Shown here: positions 34,487-45,478 of the stretch, piece by piece | Layout of the letters: every line of letters begins with the position of its first letter | How positions within the stretch are numbered: position 1 is the stretch's first letter | NCBI RefSeq assembly: GCF_037126465.1 | Contig: NC_088201.1 | Location: 315,001 to 379,000 of the forward strand | Direction of reading: 5' to 3' | Origin: Ornithodoros turicata | Lineage: Eukaryota; Arthropoda; Arachnida; Ixodida; Argasidae | Length of the DNA: 64,000 bases | Notes under the pieces: model-generated | Databases searched by the model: none | What the model was told of the DNA's origin: nothing | Seen by the model: only the letters and a program-made list of their open reading frames with translations | Translations under genes and position numbers: made by a program

Positions 34487-35509
34487 CAGTGATGGGCAAA
34501 ATAACTCTTGTTAGTGATCCATTCAGTGACATCACGGTCATCAGGTCATGTGACTGGTGAACTCGCGTTCATTACAAAGAAAGAGAAGAGAGGCGTGCTT
34601 CCAGCAGCCGCACGTAGCTGCGATTATCTCTCATTATTATTACCCTCTTTTGAATGGATGCACCAGAGTTGCTACCGTAATTTAGACTGCTCAATGAGCT
34701 AATTAACTCGTTAGCTCCCGAATGGATTCATGCCCCGTGAAGGATCAGCCGGGGAACACCCAACATGATCAAACCAATTGAAGCCCCCACTCACACGGTC
34801 AAGAGCGGCCAGACCATTCTGTGGATCACGCCATGAAGAGCGAACGAACGGTCCCAGAATAAACCAAAGAGAATGAATCGCACCATGAATCAGTGAGCCA
34901 GACACAGAATTATTCCCCCACCAATGGTGCGAAGGGAACGGATCAGAGAACGAGTCAGTGAGCCACATGAGCACAGCGCCCAACCGAACAGACCTCCATC
35001 GTGAATGGATCACTCAGTGAATCGGTGAGCTGCACAAGCACAACCACACAAAGATTCTCCCTTGAACGGTCCAAAGCGAACTGACTGCTACACGAATCAG
35101 TGAACTGAAACGCACAGTAATCGAGTCACTTCGACTCGAGGAGAGCAGCGGCGCAGCAGCCAATCGTTCGTCAGTTTGGTCGTTGACCAAGTGATTCATA
35201 CGACTCACACGGTCCAAAGTTTCAGACCGATTCATATGATTCAGTGACCCAGTCTCGCTTGCGTGCTGCCCTAACCATACTCTCCACACATGGCACAGCG
35301 TACCACCGTGTGCGCACGTCTCTGTGGACCTGTGCTGTGATTACGGATTATGGTTCACATTGAGAGATGGCGCCGCGCTGACTGCTGTAAAATGTTTCGA
35401 AATGAAAAAGTTTCCTTTTTTGTTGTTTTTGAGGACCCTTACTGAAGGTAAATCAATGAACAAATCTTTTTTGGGGAGGTGAATTAATTCACTCTCGGTC
35501 CATCACCAG
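34487..35509. mobile_element. Candidate hAT-like element rich in GAATCAGTGA words
   Basis: The left end CAGTGATGGGC and the complement of the right end CTGGTGATGGAC are imperfect inverted repeats of hAT type. The interior is filled with about ten variants of GAATCAGTGAGC and GAATGGATCACT, a pattern like subterminal transposase-binding repeats. No 8-bp duplication could be matched and no transposase is visible, so confidence is limited. Confidence 0.45.
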
Positions 35510-36384
35510 TGGCGAGCTAAATAGTGCCCGACGCGTTTGTACAGCCTGGAGAGTAACACCATGTTCCACGCAACATGGTCGACTCAGAACTGGTAAGCGA
35601 AAGTCAGCGTATTTAATGAGGACTTTTCACTTAGCATATTGCGAGACAACCTCGGAGACAATCATGTGCCTGGCTTACTTCCTCATGGTGTTAGCTGGTG
35701 ATGGAGTGCGAATCTTTAAAACTCCTTTATTTAATATGTCAGCTCTTTTTGGATGAGGAACTTGGCCAAGTTGACTGTGGTGACAAACATTACTGTATCA
35801 GTCTCGTACATACGTTACCGGATGCGATAGTCCCTTTAAGGAGTAAAAAAATTGGGGTGGATCCTATACGTGGGTCTACTTGGTACAGCAAGAATCATAC
35901 TTGTGTGCAATGTGCAAGCTTTGACGTCATTTGAACGCCCGGTGACAGTCAGTGGCAGCTCTTTTTAGTTTCTAGAAAAACACCTCTTTTTTTGGTGTAC
36001 AGTCATGTCCGCTTTGTGGAACACCCGGACATACTGGCAACAGCTTTCCAGCACCAGTGTTATTCTAATACACTTGTCTGTCCCAAGGGCATTTGGTGGC
36101 ATCTTCCCTGGTTAGTGACCACAAACATGTGTGGATGGTTCTTGAAAAAGCAAAAGAGGTAATCCATATTTACTGCTTTCCATCAGAGAGCATTTCCAGT
36201 GTACAGGGCCAAAGAAAGGCTGATACAGGCTAGTCTACCATTTACAACGTTTTATGGGCCTCTTTCCAGTGACCCCTTATAATCACAAATACCTATGTCC
36301 TCAGTGCTTGGTTTTGCAACATGAGCAACCTGAATACTGTTCTTAGTGGGGACAGAATCATAAAAAATGGCTTACGGAACCACA
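35510..36384. other. No recognisable gene; one TTAA-type terminus
   Basis: GATGCGATAGTCCCTTTAA near 35822-35840 is the exact inverse of TTAAAGGGACTATCGCATC at 20517-20535. This suggests ends of a shared TTAA-type element family, but no partner end was found at either site. Confidence 0.35.
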
Positions 36385-36554
36385 TTAAAGGGGCACTACA
36401 ATGCAAAAAGAAGTTCACTTGAAATTACGTTACATGCTATGTTAATTTCGTACTTGTTATCATAATTAACAGGCAAAAAATGCGAGAAATCTAGCACTTG
36501 CAAGTGAATAAAATAAGTATTTAAAGAGATTTAAACATTTATTTTACCGTAAAA

Positions 36555-36586
36555 CAAGCTTTCGGACAAAGTCCGTCCTTCATCAG
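36555..36586 (-). ncRNA. Hammerhead-like core, left arm of foldback 3
   Basis: Minus strand: CTGATGA (the classic form), A, stem GGAC/GTCC with a 7-nt loop, then GAAAGCTTG. Its trailer GTTTTACGGTAAAATAAAT is shared with the other arm. Confidence 0.6.
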
Positions 36587-36919
36587 GTGCGATACACTGA
36601 ACACTTGGTAGAGATATTTATACTAATGTACATCAGAGAAAGGGGACAAAGAAGGTGGTGAGGAGGAAAATACAAAAGAAAGCAATGTACAGTAGGAACG
36701 TTAACGGTGACAAAAAACGTTGAGAATTCTCAAGTGAGCGAACATGGTAAAGAATACCGCTGGAAGAAATATTACACAGCTGGGGTCACCTGAGAACTCT
36801 CAACGGTTTTTGTCTCTGGTAACGCTCCTACTGTACATCGCTTTCTTTTGTATTTTCCTCCTCACCACCTTCTTTGTCCCCTTTCTCTGATGTACATTAG
36901 TATAAATATCTTTACCAAC

Positions 36920-36940
36920 CTGATGAAGGACGGAAGCTTT
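36920..36940 (+). ncRNA. Broken hammerhead-like core, right arm of foldback 3
   Basis: Plus strand: CTGATGA, A, GGACGGAAGC. Compared with the left arm about ten bases of the loop and the second stem strand are deleted, so this copy cannot fold. Confidence 0.55.
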
Positions 36941-37702
36941 TTTTTTCAGTAAAATAAAGGTTTCAATCTCTTTAAATACTTATTTTGTTATCATAATCCG
37001 AAACTTTGATTCCGTTACGAAGCTACAATCAAAATTGTACTGGACTCTTTCTTGCTCCCTCACTAAGCAGTGTTTTTAGTCCATGCTGCGCGTGCCACGC
37101 CATGTAGAAGTTCCGGTGAAAAACATAATGAGTGTTGCTTGTCCGGACTGGCGTCACTGTCCAAAGGATGTCAAGATAAACGTTGTCAGTGGAACATTCG
37201 CGAGAACTGTTGTGGGCAATTCCGTGAATCGGTATTGGAAAATGCAGCACTGTGCATCATGCCGCATATATGGAACACTATGATAGGACCCGTTCCAAAT
37301 CCAGACGCCCTTGATAGGTATGCACCCGCTTCTCTTGCTGTCTCATTGGATGCAGTCAGCCTTTGCCTCCTCGTGATCCCATGCGTTGCTGCCAAAGACA
37401 GCTGTGATTTCATTGCATTTTTCTTCTAAACGGTAGCGTTGTGCGAACTAATTTTGTTTGAATTATACTAATTGAAACATGGACTTTCATTTGAGAGCAA
37501 CTTGTTTTTGTATTTTAGTGCCCCTTTAAGATACCTCAGCCCTTACTGTACATGTAATAGGGTATACATGACAGAGCACTTTTTTGCATGAGTGTTCCAA
37601 TGATGAATTGTCCAACACTACTAAAAAATAAATGTAATATAAACTCACGCTACAGGATTTCACGCTCATTTAAATCCATTGGTCACTCAATTTAATCATA
37701 CA

Positions 37703-37800
37703 GGTCACGACTCGACTTTTTGCAACTACCGGTGCTTCAGACAGTGCCATACAATGCTTTGTGACTATTTTCACGATATATGTGGGATTTTTTCGGTAAA
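37703..37800 (+). repeat. Isolated relative of the 107-bp minisatellite unit
   Basis: CACGACTCGACTTTTTGCAACTACC, AGACAGTGCCATACAATGCT and TGACTATTTTCACGATATATG match, with divergence, one unit of the array at 49-50.5 kb in the same order. Confidence 0.6.
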
Positions 37801-38274
37801 TATGATACTCAGGGTGAAATCGGGTGCTATGGCCATCGGACATCAGTTGTTATCAGGTTAACAATCTTTTTCATTCCACATGATGTAGCATTCAGGCCAT
37901 TTGAACTGAGATCGGCAGTCCTTCAACTTGAATTTATCCTTTTAGTCTGCTTCACCAAGGGTAGCTATTGTCACCGAAACATTCATTATGTCCCTAACTA
38001 ACGTGTCAAGTGATATCGGTTCAAAGCTAACCGGCATTGGTGAAACCGGGCCTAAATGTGCTTCGCATAGTTTATTGTTGCACTCAGATAATATTTTCAT
38101 CAGACATATGCTACACATTGCTACTAAATCGTGTACGTATTACGTGATGTAACGTAATACATGATTAGAATTCAGAAGGAAATCAGGTTGAACCCTAATT
38201 GTCCAAAACTGATTTGGGAGAGAACAATCAGGTGGCATCTCGTTTAACTCAAAAATGTTCCAAGAGCCTCATGG
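37801..38274. other. No recognisable gene or repeat
   Basis: AT-rich; small dyad around ACGTATTACGTGATGTAACGT near 38132-38155. No coding signature. Confidence 0.35.
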
Positions 38275-38545
38275 TTAGAAAATAAACCTACAACACCGGC
38301 TTGACACAACACGAGATGTTTACGAAAGACAACATCAGTGCAGCCACAGGGGGAAGTAGGCCATGCGTTTCAGACAGTCTTCTCTCTTCTTATGTGTTAC
38401 GATTCCAAGAATTTTGGTGGGCCCCACCTGTGTTCTCATCCTAGGGTCACAGTGTTACTGAAATCAGAACTGTGAGCAGTTCACCAACAACGTTTAACAA
38501 GTTCGGCTTTGGATTTAGTTGCGTTTGTGGCCCTTTCTACATCTC
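38275..38545 (+). repeat. Dispersed repeat family B, copy 1
   Basis: Contains ACCGGCTTGACACA, CAGACAGTCTTCTCTCTTCT, CCCACCTGTGTTCTCATCCT, AGGGTCACAG and GGCCCTTTCTACATCTC. The minus strand of 48590-48955 has the same words in the same order with some insertions. Confidence 0.75.
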
Positions 38546-38579
38546 GTCTAATGTTCCTTTAGTCAGGTGCTTCTGTTTC

Positions 38580-38760
38580 AACAGCCGGATAACGCTGATT
38601 CCCAAAGTGGTGTCGTAACTATACAAGTTGAACTGTTGTGACTGTGGCGTCTCATACATTGTCGAGACCAGGCGGCCCCATGTATTTCCTATGGGAGAAA
38701 CAATGCGATTTTTCTCAGCTAACACTGAACCCATTTGGACAAGGATGGCCTTGTTCGATA
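38580..38760 (+). pseudogene. Penelope-like GIY-YIG endonuclease remnant
   Basis: Plus strand 38620-38690 translates to LYKLNCCDCGVSYIVETRR, which fits the start of the GIY-YIG domain of Penelope-like elements (a YK..C.DC..SYIGETGR pattern, here with a V for G change). The frame continues for about 25 residues and then stops. No reverse transcriptase segment was found next to it. Confidence 0.6.
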
Positions 38761-38951
38761 GCTTTTAGAATTTCAAACAAATGGCATTGAAGACATTGAA
38801 ATATTTTTTTGCTGAATATTTTAAATAAACTTTACAAAATCTGCAAAAAAGTTTGTAATTTAGGCCACTCACTTGGAAAGTCTGTAGCCTGATTACTGTA
38901 GACATACGTGAAATGTAATCAATGGCATTTTTGCAGAAGCCTTTCAGAATA

Positions 38952-39673
38952 CAGTCGACCCGCGTTTATCCGGATCCTGCATCGAACAAAATAATCGAAC
39001 AAAAAAACCTGGAAACGGATTTCTCCCCATGTATTTCGCCCTCGTTTATCTGGACTTGAGCTTCCGGACTCGGACGAGAATTCTAGGGAACAGAAGTGAC
39101 CCAACAATCGGCTTCAGTTATCCGGTCATTGTCCAGGAATGACACTTGGCCCACACCTAGTCAAGCGAGGTCGAGAACCCTGGTCGTGGCCTCCTTTTTA
39201 CTGATAGGAAGAATTTTCTCCCTTTCCAACTTTGCAGATTACGCAAAAGTAATCCACTGAGCAGTCTGGTCGTTTCAGACTGAGAAGGACCGCAACGAGG
39301 ACCCCTGTGCTGCAATCACAGATGACGACATTGTCAGTCTCGTCGCTTCCAATAGTGTTCAAGAAGAATCTGATGATGAAAGTGGGTATGCATCAGCTGT
39401 GACGGTAGAAAAGGCGGCACTGAGTACAGCGCTAGTATTTTTCGAGCAACAGAATTTAATATTTTGCAAGTTTATGCCATTAGCAAAGGTTTGCAAGAAC
39501 TGGATGCGTGTATTAGAATGAAACAGATGACAATGGATAGTTTTCTGTGTAATGGTCAATAAAGATGTCCTTGTAGGATCACTCTGGATTTTCGTGTTTC
39601 ACTTATCCGGTTCCCCCGCTATCTGGACATTTTCACAGGAAACGGAGCCGTGCGGATAAATGCGGGTCGACTG
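38952..39673. mobile_element. pogo/Tigger-like element, copy 1
   Basis: CAGTCGACCCGCGTTTATCC at the left and the complement of the right end CAGTCGACCCGCATTTATCC are inverted repeats of pogo/Tigger type, flanked by TA on both sides. TTATCCGG words recur inside near both ends. The element is 722 bp and keeps part of a transposase reading frame. Confidence 0.85.
39325..39523 (+). pseudogene. pogo/Tigger-like transposase C-terminal remnant
   Basis: Within the pogo-like element the plus strand encodes DDDIVSLVASNSVQEESDDE, GYASAVTVEKAALSTAL and then a FFEQQN block ending in a stop near 39521. An acidic Ser-rich linker followed by a helix with EQQ is usual at the C-terminus of Tigger/jerky-type transposases. 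The DDE catalytic domain is absent, so the copy depends on another source of transposase. Confidence 0.6.
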
Positions 39674-39939
39674 TATTTTGATACCAATATCATGTCTGTC
39701 CATGCCTCCAATTGTTCACAATGTTGAAAAAACTCAAGGTGTGAACTGAAGGTGTGTATAGCTCTGTTAACCATGCCATTCTGCCGTCACACAGTGGTGC
39801 CACATTGCCGGTCACAAGAGAACTAAGTACCACTCTGCGGAATACAGTCACTTTTCTGGCACCCTATCCCAGAACAGTGGAAATGTAAAATTGAGGTTGT
39901 GAACCTGTCCGGCAATGTCCGTGTCGGGTTGGAGCTATA

Positions 39940-41094
39940 CTGCGTGTTTCACCAAGGTCCCTCGGATGAATAATTCATGAACAGGTGGCGCCATCCAAGA
40001 AATTTCTTTTTGGTAAAGATCCTTGGGACATTAGCCATGAACTGAGTAGTGAGCAGCTCATTTGCATATGCTCACTAATTAAATAAACTTTTTAAATTTT
40101 GCTTCGCACGCTTACAAAACCTCTGTATTACGTATCGGGACCTTCAGCGAAAAATATTCAAAGAAAAAAAAGCATCGACACTTAGTAATTTTTTCAAGTA
40201 ATTAATAGGTTTACATATTTCTTGTGCGGATCAGCTATCCGGCTTTCGTGTTCATCAGCCTGGTTTACGCAGGGGACAACGGAAGATGAGGAACAGCCGC
40301 AAGAGACGCTTTGGTATTCATTCTCAAAGCGCTGGCGGTTCTGCTGTTCCGTAGGTGAGATAGAGTGCTCTTATCATGGATGATGACGAATGCGCCACGA
40401 GTGCTGTCAACTGGTGGGGTACACTCTTAAAAATGAACTTGACCACATAGCACGCTCCTAGCCAACCATCATCCCGAATGACAACGTTCTCTCCCCTGAT
40501 TTGTTGAAAACGGGAGGCAGAGCCTATTTTGTACCCATTATGTACTGCATAATTGCTATTAAAAAAAGACGTACACCTCTCGTTTTCATCAAATCAAGGG
40601 AGAAAACGTTATTCGGGATGATGGTTGGCTAGGAGCGTGCTATGTGGTCAAGTTCATTTTTAAGAGTGTAGAGAAGGACAAGGAACACCAAAGCATCTCC
40701 TGTGGTCTTGCTGCTGTTCCTTATCTTCCGTCACCCCCCTTGTGCCAGCCAGGCGGATGAGCACGAAACTGATAACTGGCTTATCCAAAGAGCGCACTGG
40801 TGCACAGCTCCGCACAAGAAATATGTAAACCGATTAATTACTTGAAAAAAATCACTAAGTGTCAATGCTTTTTTTTTCTTTGAATATTTTTCGCTGAAGG
40901 TCCCAACATGTAAAACAGCGCGAAGTAAAATTTTAAAATTAGGATGTTTATTTAATTAGTGAGCATATGCAAATGAGCCACTCACTACTCAGTTCATGGC
41001 CAATGTTCTAAGGATCTTTACCAAAAAGAAATTTCTTCGATGGCACCACCTGTTCACGAATTATTCAGCCTGGGGACCTTCATGAAACACCCAG
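39940..41094. mobile_element. Foldback MITE, CTGGGTGTTTCA family
   Basis: The left end CTGCGTGTTTCACCAAGGTCCC and the complement of the right end CTGGGTGTTTCATGAAGGTCCC are inverted. Arms extend about 330 bp (39940-40275 and 40735-41094) and TA lies on each side. The arm of the larger inverted repeat continues directly beyond both ends, which proves insertion. The loop contains a second MITE. Confidence 0.85.
40422..40668. mobile_element. MITE with CACTCTTAAAAATGAACTT ends
   Basis: CACTCTTAAAAATGAACTTG and its perfect inverse at the right end continue as inverted arms of about 60 bp (GCACGCTCCTAGCCAACCAT and ATGGTTGGCTAGGAGCGTGC). TA flanks both ends. It sits in the loop of the foldback MITE at 39940-41094. 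Confidence 0.88.
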
Positions 41095-41700
41095 TAGACC
41101 ACGAAAACTGTGCTAGCGAGCCTGCCAATGGAGTGCAAGGCCTACACAATCTTCGTCTCATTGCATGCACGTAAAATAGAAGGGTAGAGTGTATGAAACA
41201 AACGTGTCATGAACTTTTGCAGCTGCTCACAATTGCATACACAGGAATGTGCTCTATGACATGAACGTTGTAACATGCCCGCAAATACTAGCACAGCAGG
41301 CCTCCTCGTTTTTACTTTATATCAACTGTCAGTCCAGAGTAAAGAAGTTAGCACCATTTAGACGGGAGGAGAGAGATTTAATACCAGCAAACGAAAAAAA
41401 GAAAAAAAACGAAGGGATGGTCAGCCCGACCAAGAGCCACTTGGCTGTGTTGTGGTTACCACTGGACGCAATGAAATCATGGGGGGTAGGGGAATATATT
41501 TATTAGAACAGAAAGAGAGGAAAAGGGAAAGCCAAACGGTGTGTCAACTTCCTATTCCGAAAAAACAAAAAGAGAACAGACAAAAACTAATAAACAAATG
41601 ATCGCATGGCCGAATTTCACCACTACCTCCTAGATCAACTGTTGCGTAAACTTGCAGCTGATGCCCAGTTGCATGCGATTGTTATTGACCCAACAGACTG

Positions 41701-43609
41701 GAAAATAGTATGGTAAAAAGAAAAAAAAAAAGTGGTGGTTCAGGTGTTGACTGACAGTGAATTGTGCCATAGCCATCACGCTTCCGTTGGACATCAAACA
41801 CAAGAAACGAGGCTGCAAGACGTTCTCCCCGAAGGAAATGTCCAATAGCTGTTGGAGCAAATTTTCCGGGAACATTTTTTCCTACACACCAACTGTAACT
41901 CGTGTCAGAGAAACAGTAGAAAAATACTTGTATCTAGTGAACAATATCGCTTTTATGTAAGGTGTACAGATTTTATTATCCATTAACACATCCACTTTCA
42001 GCAAATTGGGTCAGCTGCGAAGTGTTTAATCATGATGGCGTTTATTCAGTTATCCACAAGCACGCCCCTCTTTGGGTGCGCAAATCGTGAATCTGAGATA
42101 CTGCTTCACTGGTATACAAGTGAAGCCTTGGTGGAGGTAATGACTTTCATAAAGCAATATATGGAAATCTTGGATGCTGTCAGTCGGGTGTAGCACGATT
42201 CCCCCGTGACAGTTTTTGCGCATTTCAAAAAGGAAACACAGACTTTGGACTAAAAACAGAGTTATAGGCATCACCAATTACAGCCCATTTTTTCGTGCTC
42301 TACGAACGTGGAAAGCAGAGAAAGGTGTGGATCGTGGTGACGCATAAAAGACAAAAATGAGCCCTTTAACTACAGTCGCACTTCTACTATCAGGGCTGCC
42401 AGAAGCAACATAAATGACTCGTTACATGACATCTGTACATAGAACTAGAAACGCTCCAACACAATGCTTTTAATATCAAGTGACTCGTTCCATCAAATGA
42501 TGCTGTACTGATACTAAGGAACCAGCGAGTGACTACCAAACAAGCCCCAAGCCTGTTATTTATCAGCAGTTTTGTCAAAAGTGCCCCTTCAAGCAATAAA
42601 TGAGTTGGAAAAGGCGTGGCCAGTTATCGCAAAGCGAAGCCTTATTTGTTTTTGCTGCCAAAAAGTATGAATAAAGCTAGCCACAGGTGCTTTATCAAAA
42701 CAGACATTAACGCCAAAATTGAGTTCCACAACGAAATTGAGCATTTTTGGGGCATATAGACGACACGCTTGAGCCTCACCATTTAAAAGTAAGAGATGAA
42801 TAAAGTGTTTTGCGTCCCAAGCCATTCTTCTGTTGTAATCTTTGCGGGTCACTAAGGCGGGGGAAATGGTGAATGTGGAGATGAGCCGGTCGTTTTGTGC
42901 CGGGGAAATTGGGGGAATCATAGCCCACAGCTCCTTTTTCTTTCTTGTTTGGAGGCCTTGAACCCAAAATTTTTAGTCTCCATTCATGTGGTACTCATAA
43001 GAAATAAGGGGGGACAAAAACCTTCCAGTGCTCGTTATCCGTACAGGGAATAGAACGAAGAACACCACCTCACATACACAAAGCAGGACAGCTCCCTGAG
43101 ATATAAAGTACAAAAGACCCTTCCGAGACCATTCCTTGCAGGATTACGCCATGGAGTCATCCGACAAAATATAATGATAACCTTCCCGGCGTCACACCAT
43201 ATACTAGCTGTTGAAGCATACTATTACAGAAACAGAAAAGCAAAAAAACTAATTTTGCGGTGAACGATGAAAGTCACTGAAAAGGTTAGCCAGCTGTAGG
43301 ACATCAGTTCCCTAACTTTGCGGCTCCAAATTTTCACAGAATAACCACAGGGCTTATATGTGCGCCCACTGCATTTCGCAAACTCACGTTCAAGTCTGAC
43401 TGGACTAGTTTACTTAGCGCTGAGCTCGATATTACTCTGACAACATTTCGTAAAAGCAGCAGTGATACACATTATTTTTATTCGTGCGTGCACTTGTCAG
43501 GCACGCGAAGCTTTCACTAGTTAATTTAGTCGGCTTAGCAACTATTACATATATTTGTGGAAGCAAATGAACGACCAATAGATACCCTTAATTATTGCAC
43601 TCATGCACT
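41701..43609. other. Spacer of the large inverted repeat
   Basis: About 1.9 kb without a recognised gene. The minus-strand open frame 42921-42589 (110 codons) has an RKDYNRRMAWDAKHF segment and could be a transposase fragment, but no family motif confirms it. A 3' part of a tRNA-derived SINE lies on the minus strand at 43262-43312. Confidence 0.4.
43262..43312 (-). mobile_element. Partial tRNA-derived SINE (second family)
   Basis: Minus strand: GATGTCCTACAGCTGGCTAA and CCTTTTCAGTGACTTTCATC match the copies at 19.3 and 30.1 kb. The head is missing. Confidence 0.55.
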
Positions 43610-44289
43610 GCCCGTACCTGTTGGGTCACTAACAACTGCAAGCAAAAACTGAGTGTCAGCTGGAAGTTTGCGCAACAGTTGATCTAGGATTGATCATTTG
43701 AGCTTGTCTGTTTTCTTTTTTAGTTTTTCGGAATAGCAAGTTGACACACCGTTTGGCTTTCCCTTTTCCTCTCTTTCTGTTCTAATAAATATATTCTCCT
43801 ACCCCCCATGATTTTATTGCGTCCAGTGGTAACCACAACACGGCCAAGTGGCTCTTGGTCGGGCTGACCATCCCTTCATTTTTTTCTTTTTTTCATTTGC
43901 TGGTATTAAATCTCTCTCCTCCCCTCTAAATGGTGCTAACTTCTTTACTCTGGACTGACAGTTGATATAAAGTAAAAACGAGGAGGCCTGCTGTGCTAGT
44001 ATTTGCGGGCATGTTACAACGTTCAAGTCATAGAGCACATTCCTGTGTATGCAATTGTGAGCAGCTGCAGAAGTTCATGACACGTTTGTTTCATACACTC
44101 TACCCTTCTATTTTACGTGCATGCAATGAGACGAAGATTGTGTAAGCCTTGCACTCCATTGGCAGGCTCGCTAGCACAGTTTCCGTGGTCTATGCCTCCT
44201 ATTCTCCCTGTTGCCAAGGAAGGCCAGCAACACAAAGCAGACATTTCCACTGCCTCGGGCGCTTTTCGGCACGTCATATTGTACTGATT

Positions 44290-44432
44290 CCAAGCACAAA
44301 GCGTCCTCAAGTGTCTGCCACCTCCAACATCTGCACAACGTTGATGCCGATTACATAGCCCAAAAATGGCAGCTGCCTGCATGTGGCTGAGCATGCACAT
44401 ATGCTTAGTCGGAAAAGGTCTATTAGCTAAAA
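44290..44432 (+). repeat. Dispersed repeat family A, copy 2
   Basis: CTCCAACATCTGCACAACGT, GTGGCTGAGCATGCACATAT and GCTTAGTCGGAAAAGGTC align with 13850-13945. It overlaps the outer edge of the large inverted repeat. Confidence 0.65.
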
Positions 44433-44569
44433 GGTCCTTAGGCTACAAACATGGAGCTATTCCGGCACCTTTTGTTTGGTTACCACATGGTGACTGACAA
44501 CACCGGTTGCGCCTGCCAACATGTAAGGCATATCACCCTACGGCCATCCCTGCAGAGTCCCACTGGACC

Positions 44570-44810
44570 TTTTCTAAGTAAGCATATGCATATGCTCAGC
44601 CACCTGCAAGCGGTTGCCATGTCATTTTGGGTAGGTAATCTGTGTCAAGGCTGCATGGACATTCGAGGCCGTATGACACTTTGGACTTTAATCAGTACTC
44701 TTTTTGCATTATTTTGGCCATCTTCTCTCACTACCTTCCTACACGATGCCGAAAAGCGCTCATTTGGGGTTAAAATACGACATTTTGCATTCTGACACCA
44801 GGGGTAACAC
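44570..44810 (-). repeat. Dispersed repeat family A, copy 3 (inverted)
   Basis: On the minus strand AAATGTCGTATTTTAACCCC, CTCGAATGTCCATGCAGCC and GTGGCTGAGCATATGCATAT follow in the order seen at 13.8 kb. Copies 2 and 3 face each other across about 140 bp, forming another foldback. Confidence 0.65.
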
Positions 44811-45478
44811 GTAGATGGAAATGGAAATGGAAAAAAATTTCCCACTCTGAAAGTGGCAACACGTGTCAATATTCCTCAATCACTTCAAAATCCTCTATTA
44901 TTCACTACTTCACAGGGAGAAAGCAATGAAAAAGAAAATAAAACGGTCTGGACAGACCTTGATAGAATCGCGGTTGCCACTTTGAAATGCAGTGTCATCT
45001 AGGGACTTCATGCAAATGCATCTATTATTGTAGGCGTCTCTGCGAAGACCCTGATATTTCCCCTCACATTTCCAAGCAGGGAGAGCACGAAAAAACATGC
45101 TTTGTAAATATGCTACAGTAAAACCTGCGCACAACGATATACCCCGTTTCACCGTCAAAGTATACATTGTCTCTATGGAGAATGAACCCGGGCATAATGA
45201 TAAAGTTGGAGTTCTGAGTACTCATACCAGGATACCTGACGCCCACACGGTCGCGCACTGTCTGGCGTTGCACAGACCACTTTTTCACAGACTACTTTTT
45301 TTCACATAAGCGTCGTATCCTCTCCACCAGACGGGACCACTGAGCTTGCGCCGTTCGAGTCGTCTCTCACTTGTCTGTCGTTCCCATATGCGCCAAATAA
45401 TGAAGGCTGAGATAACCATCTTCAGTGCCTCCCACCTTCGCACCATTTTGGTGAGACAGTCAGTCGTACTCTGGTGCA

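Larger units (their letters stand above)
36467..36984. mobile_element. Head-to-head Penelope-LTR-like foldback 3
   Basis: Arms of about 200 bp (36508-36735 and 36795-36985) share AAATAAGTATTTAAAGAGAT, the hammerhead-like core and GGGGACAAAGAAGGTGGTGA. The direct repeat TTGTTATCATAAT is identical at 36454-36466 and 36985-36997, a 13-bp target duplication inside the TTAA element. Confidence 0.83.
36385..37529. mobile_element. TTAA-flanked non-autonomous DNA element
   Basis: TTAAAGGGGCACTACAATGC at the left and the complement of the right end TTAAAGGGGCACTAAAATAC are inverted repeats that begin exactly at TTAA (36385-36388 and 37526-37529). TTAA target duplications are typical of piggyBac and Kolobok superfamilies. 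An open frame of 119 codons inside (37070-37429) has no recognised motif. A Penelope-type foldback is nested in its left half. Confidence 0.75.
39780..44432. repeat. Large inverted repeat, arms 0.6-0.8 kb
   Basis: The segment 41097-41700 is repeated in inverse orientation at 43610-44195 with high identity (for example GAGCAGCTGCAGAAGTTCATG, CTGTGCTAGTATTTGCGGGC, CCAAACGGTGTGTCAACTT). A more diverged extension matches 39780-39937 with 44196-44340 (CAGTGGAAATGT in both). The left arm is split at 39938-41096 by a foldback MITE. Open frames starting MLYD(M/L)NVVTCPQILAQQASS occur in both arms because they are copies. The whole looks like a DNA element with very long terminal repeats. Confidence 0.75.

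Noticed and set aside
37070..37429. 119-codon frame inside the TTAA element
   Set aside because: No transposase motif; Cys and Ser content looks like chance reading of a non-coding element.
41249..44038. Conserved protein encoded twice (MLYD.NVVTCPQILAQQASS)
   Set aside because: The two frames are the two arms of one inverted repeat; duplication explains the similarity, and the frames end in low-complexity lysine tracts.
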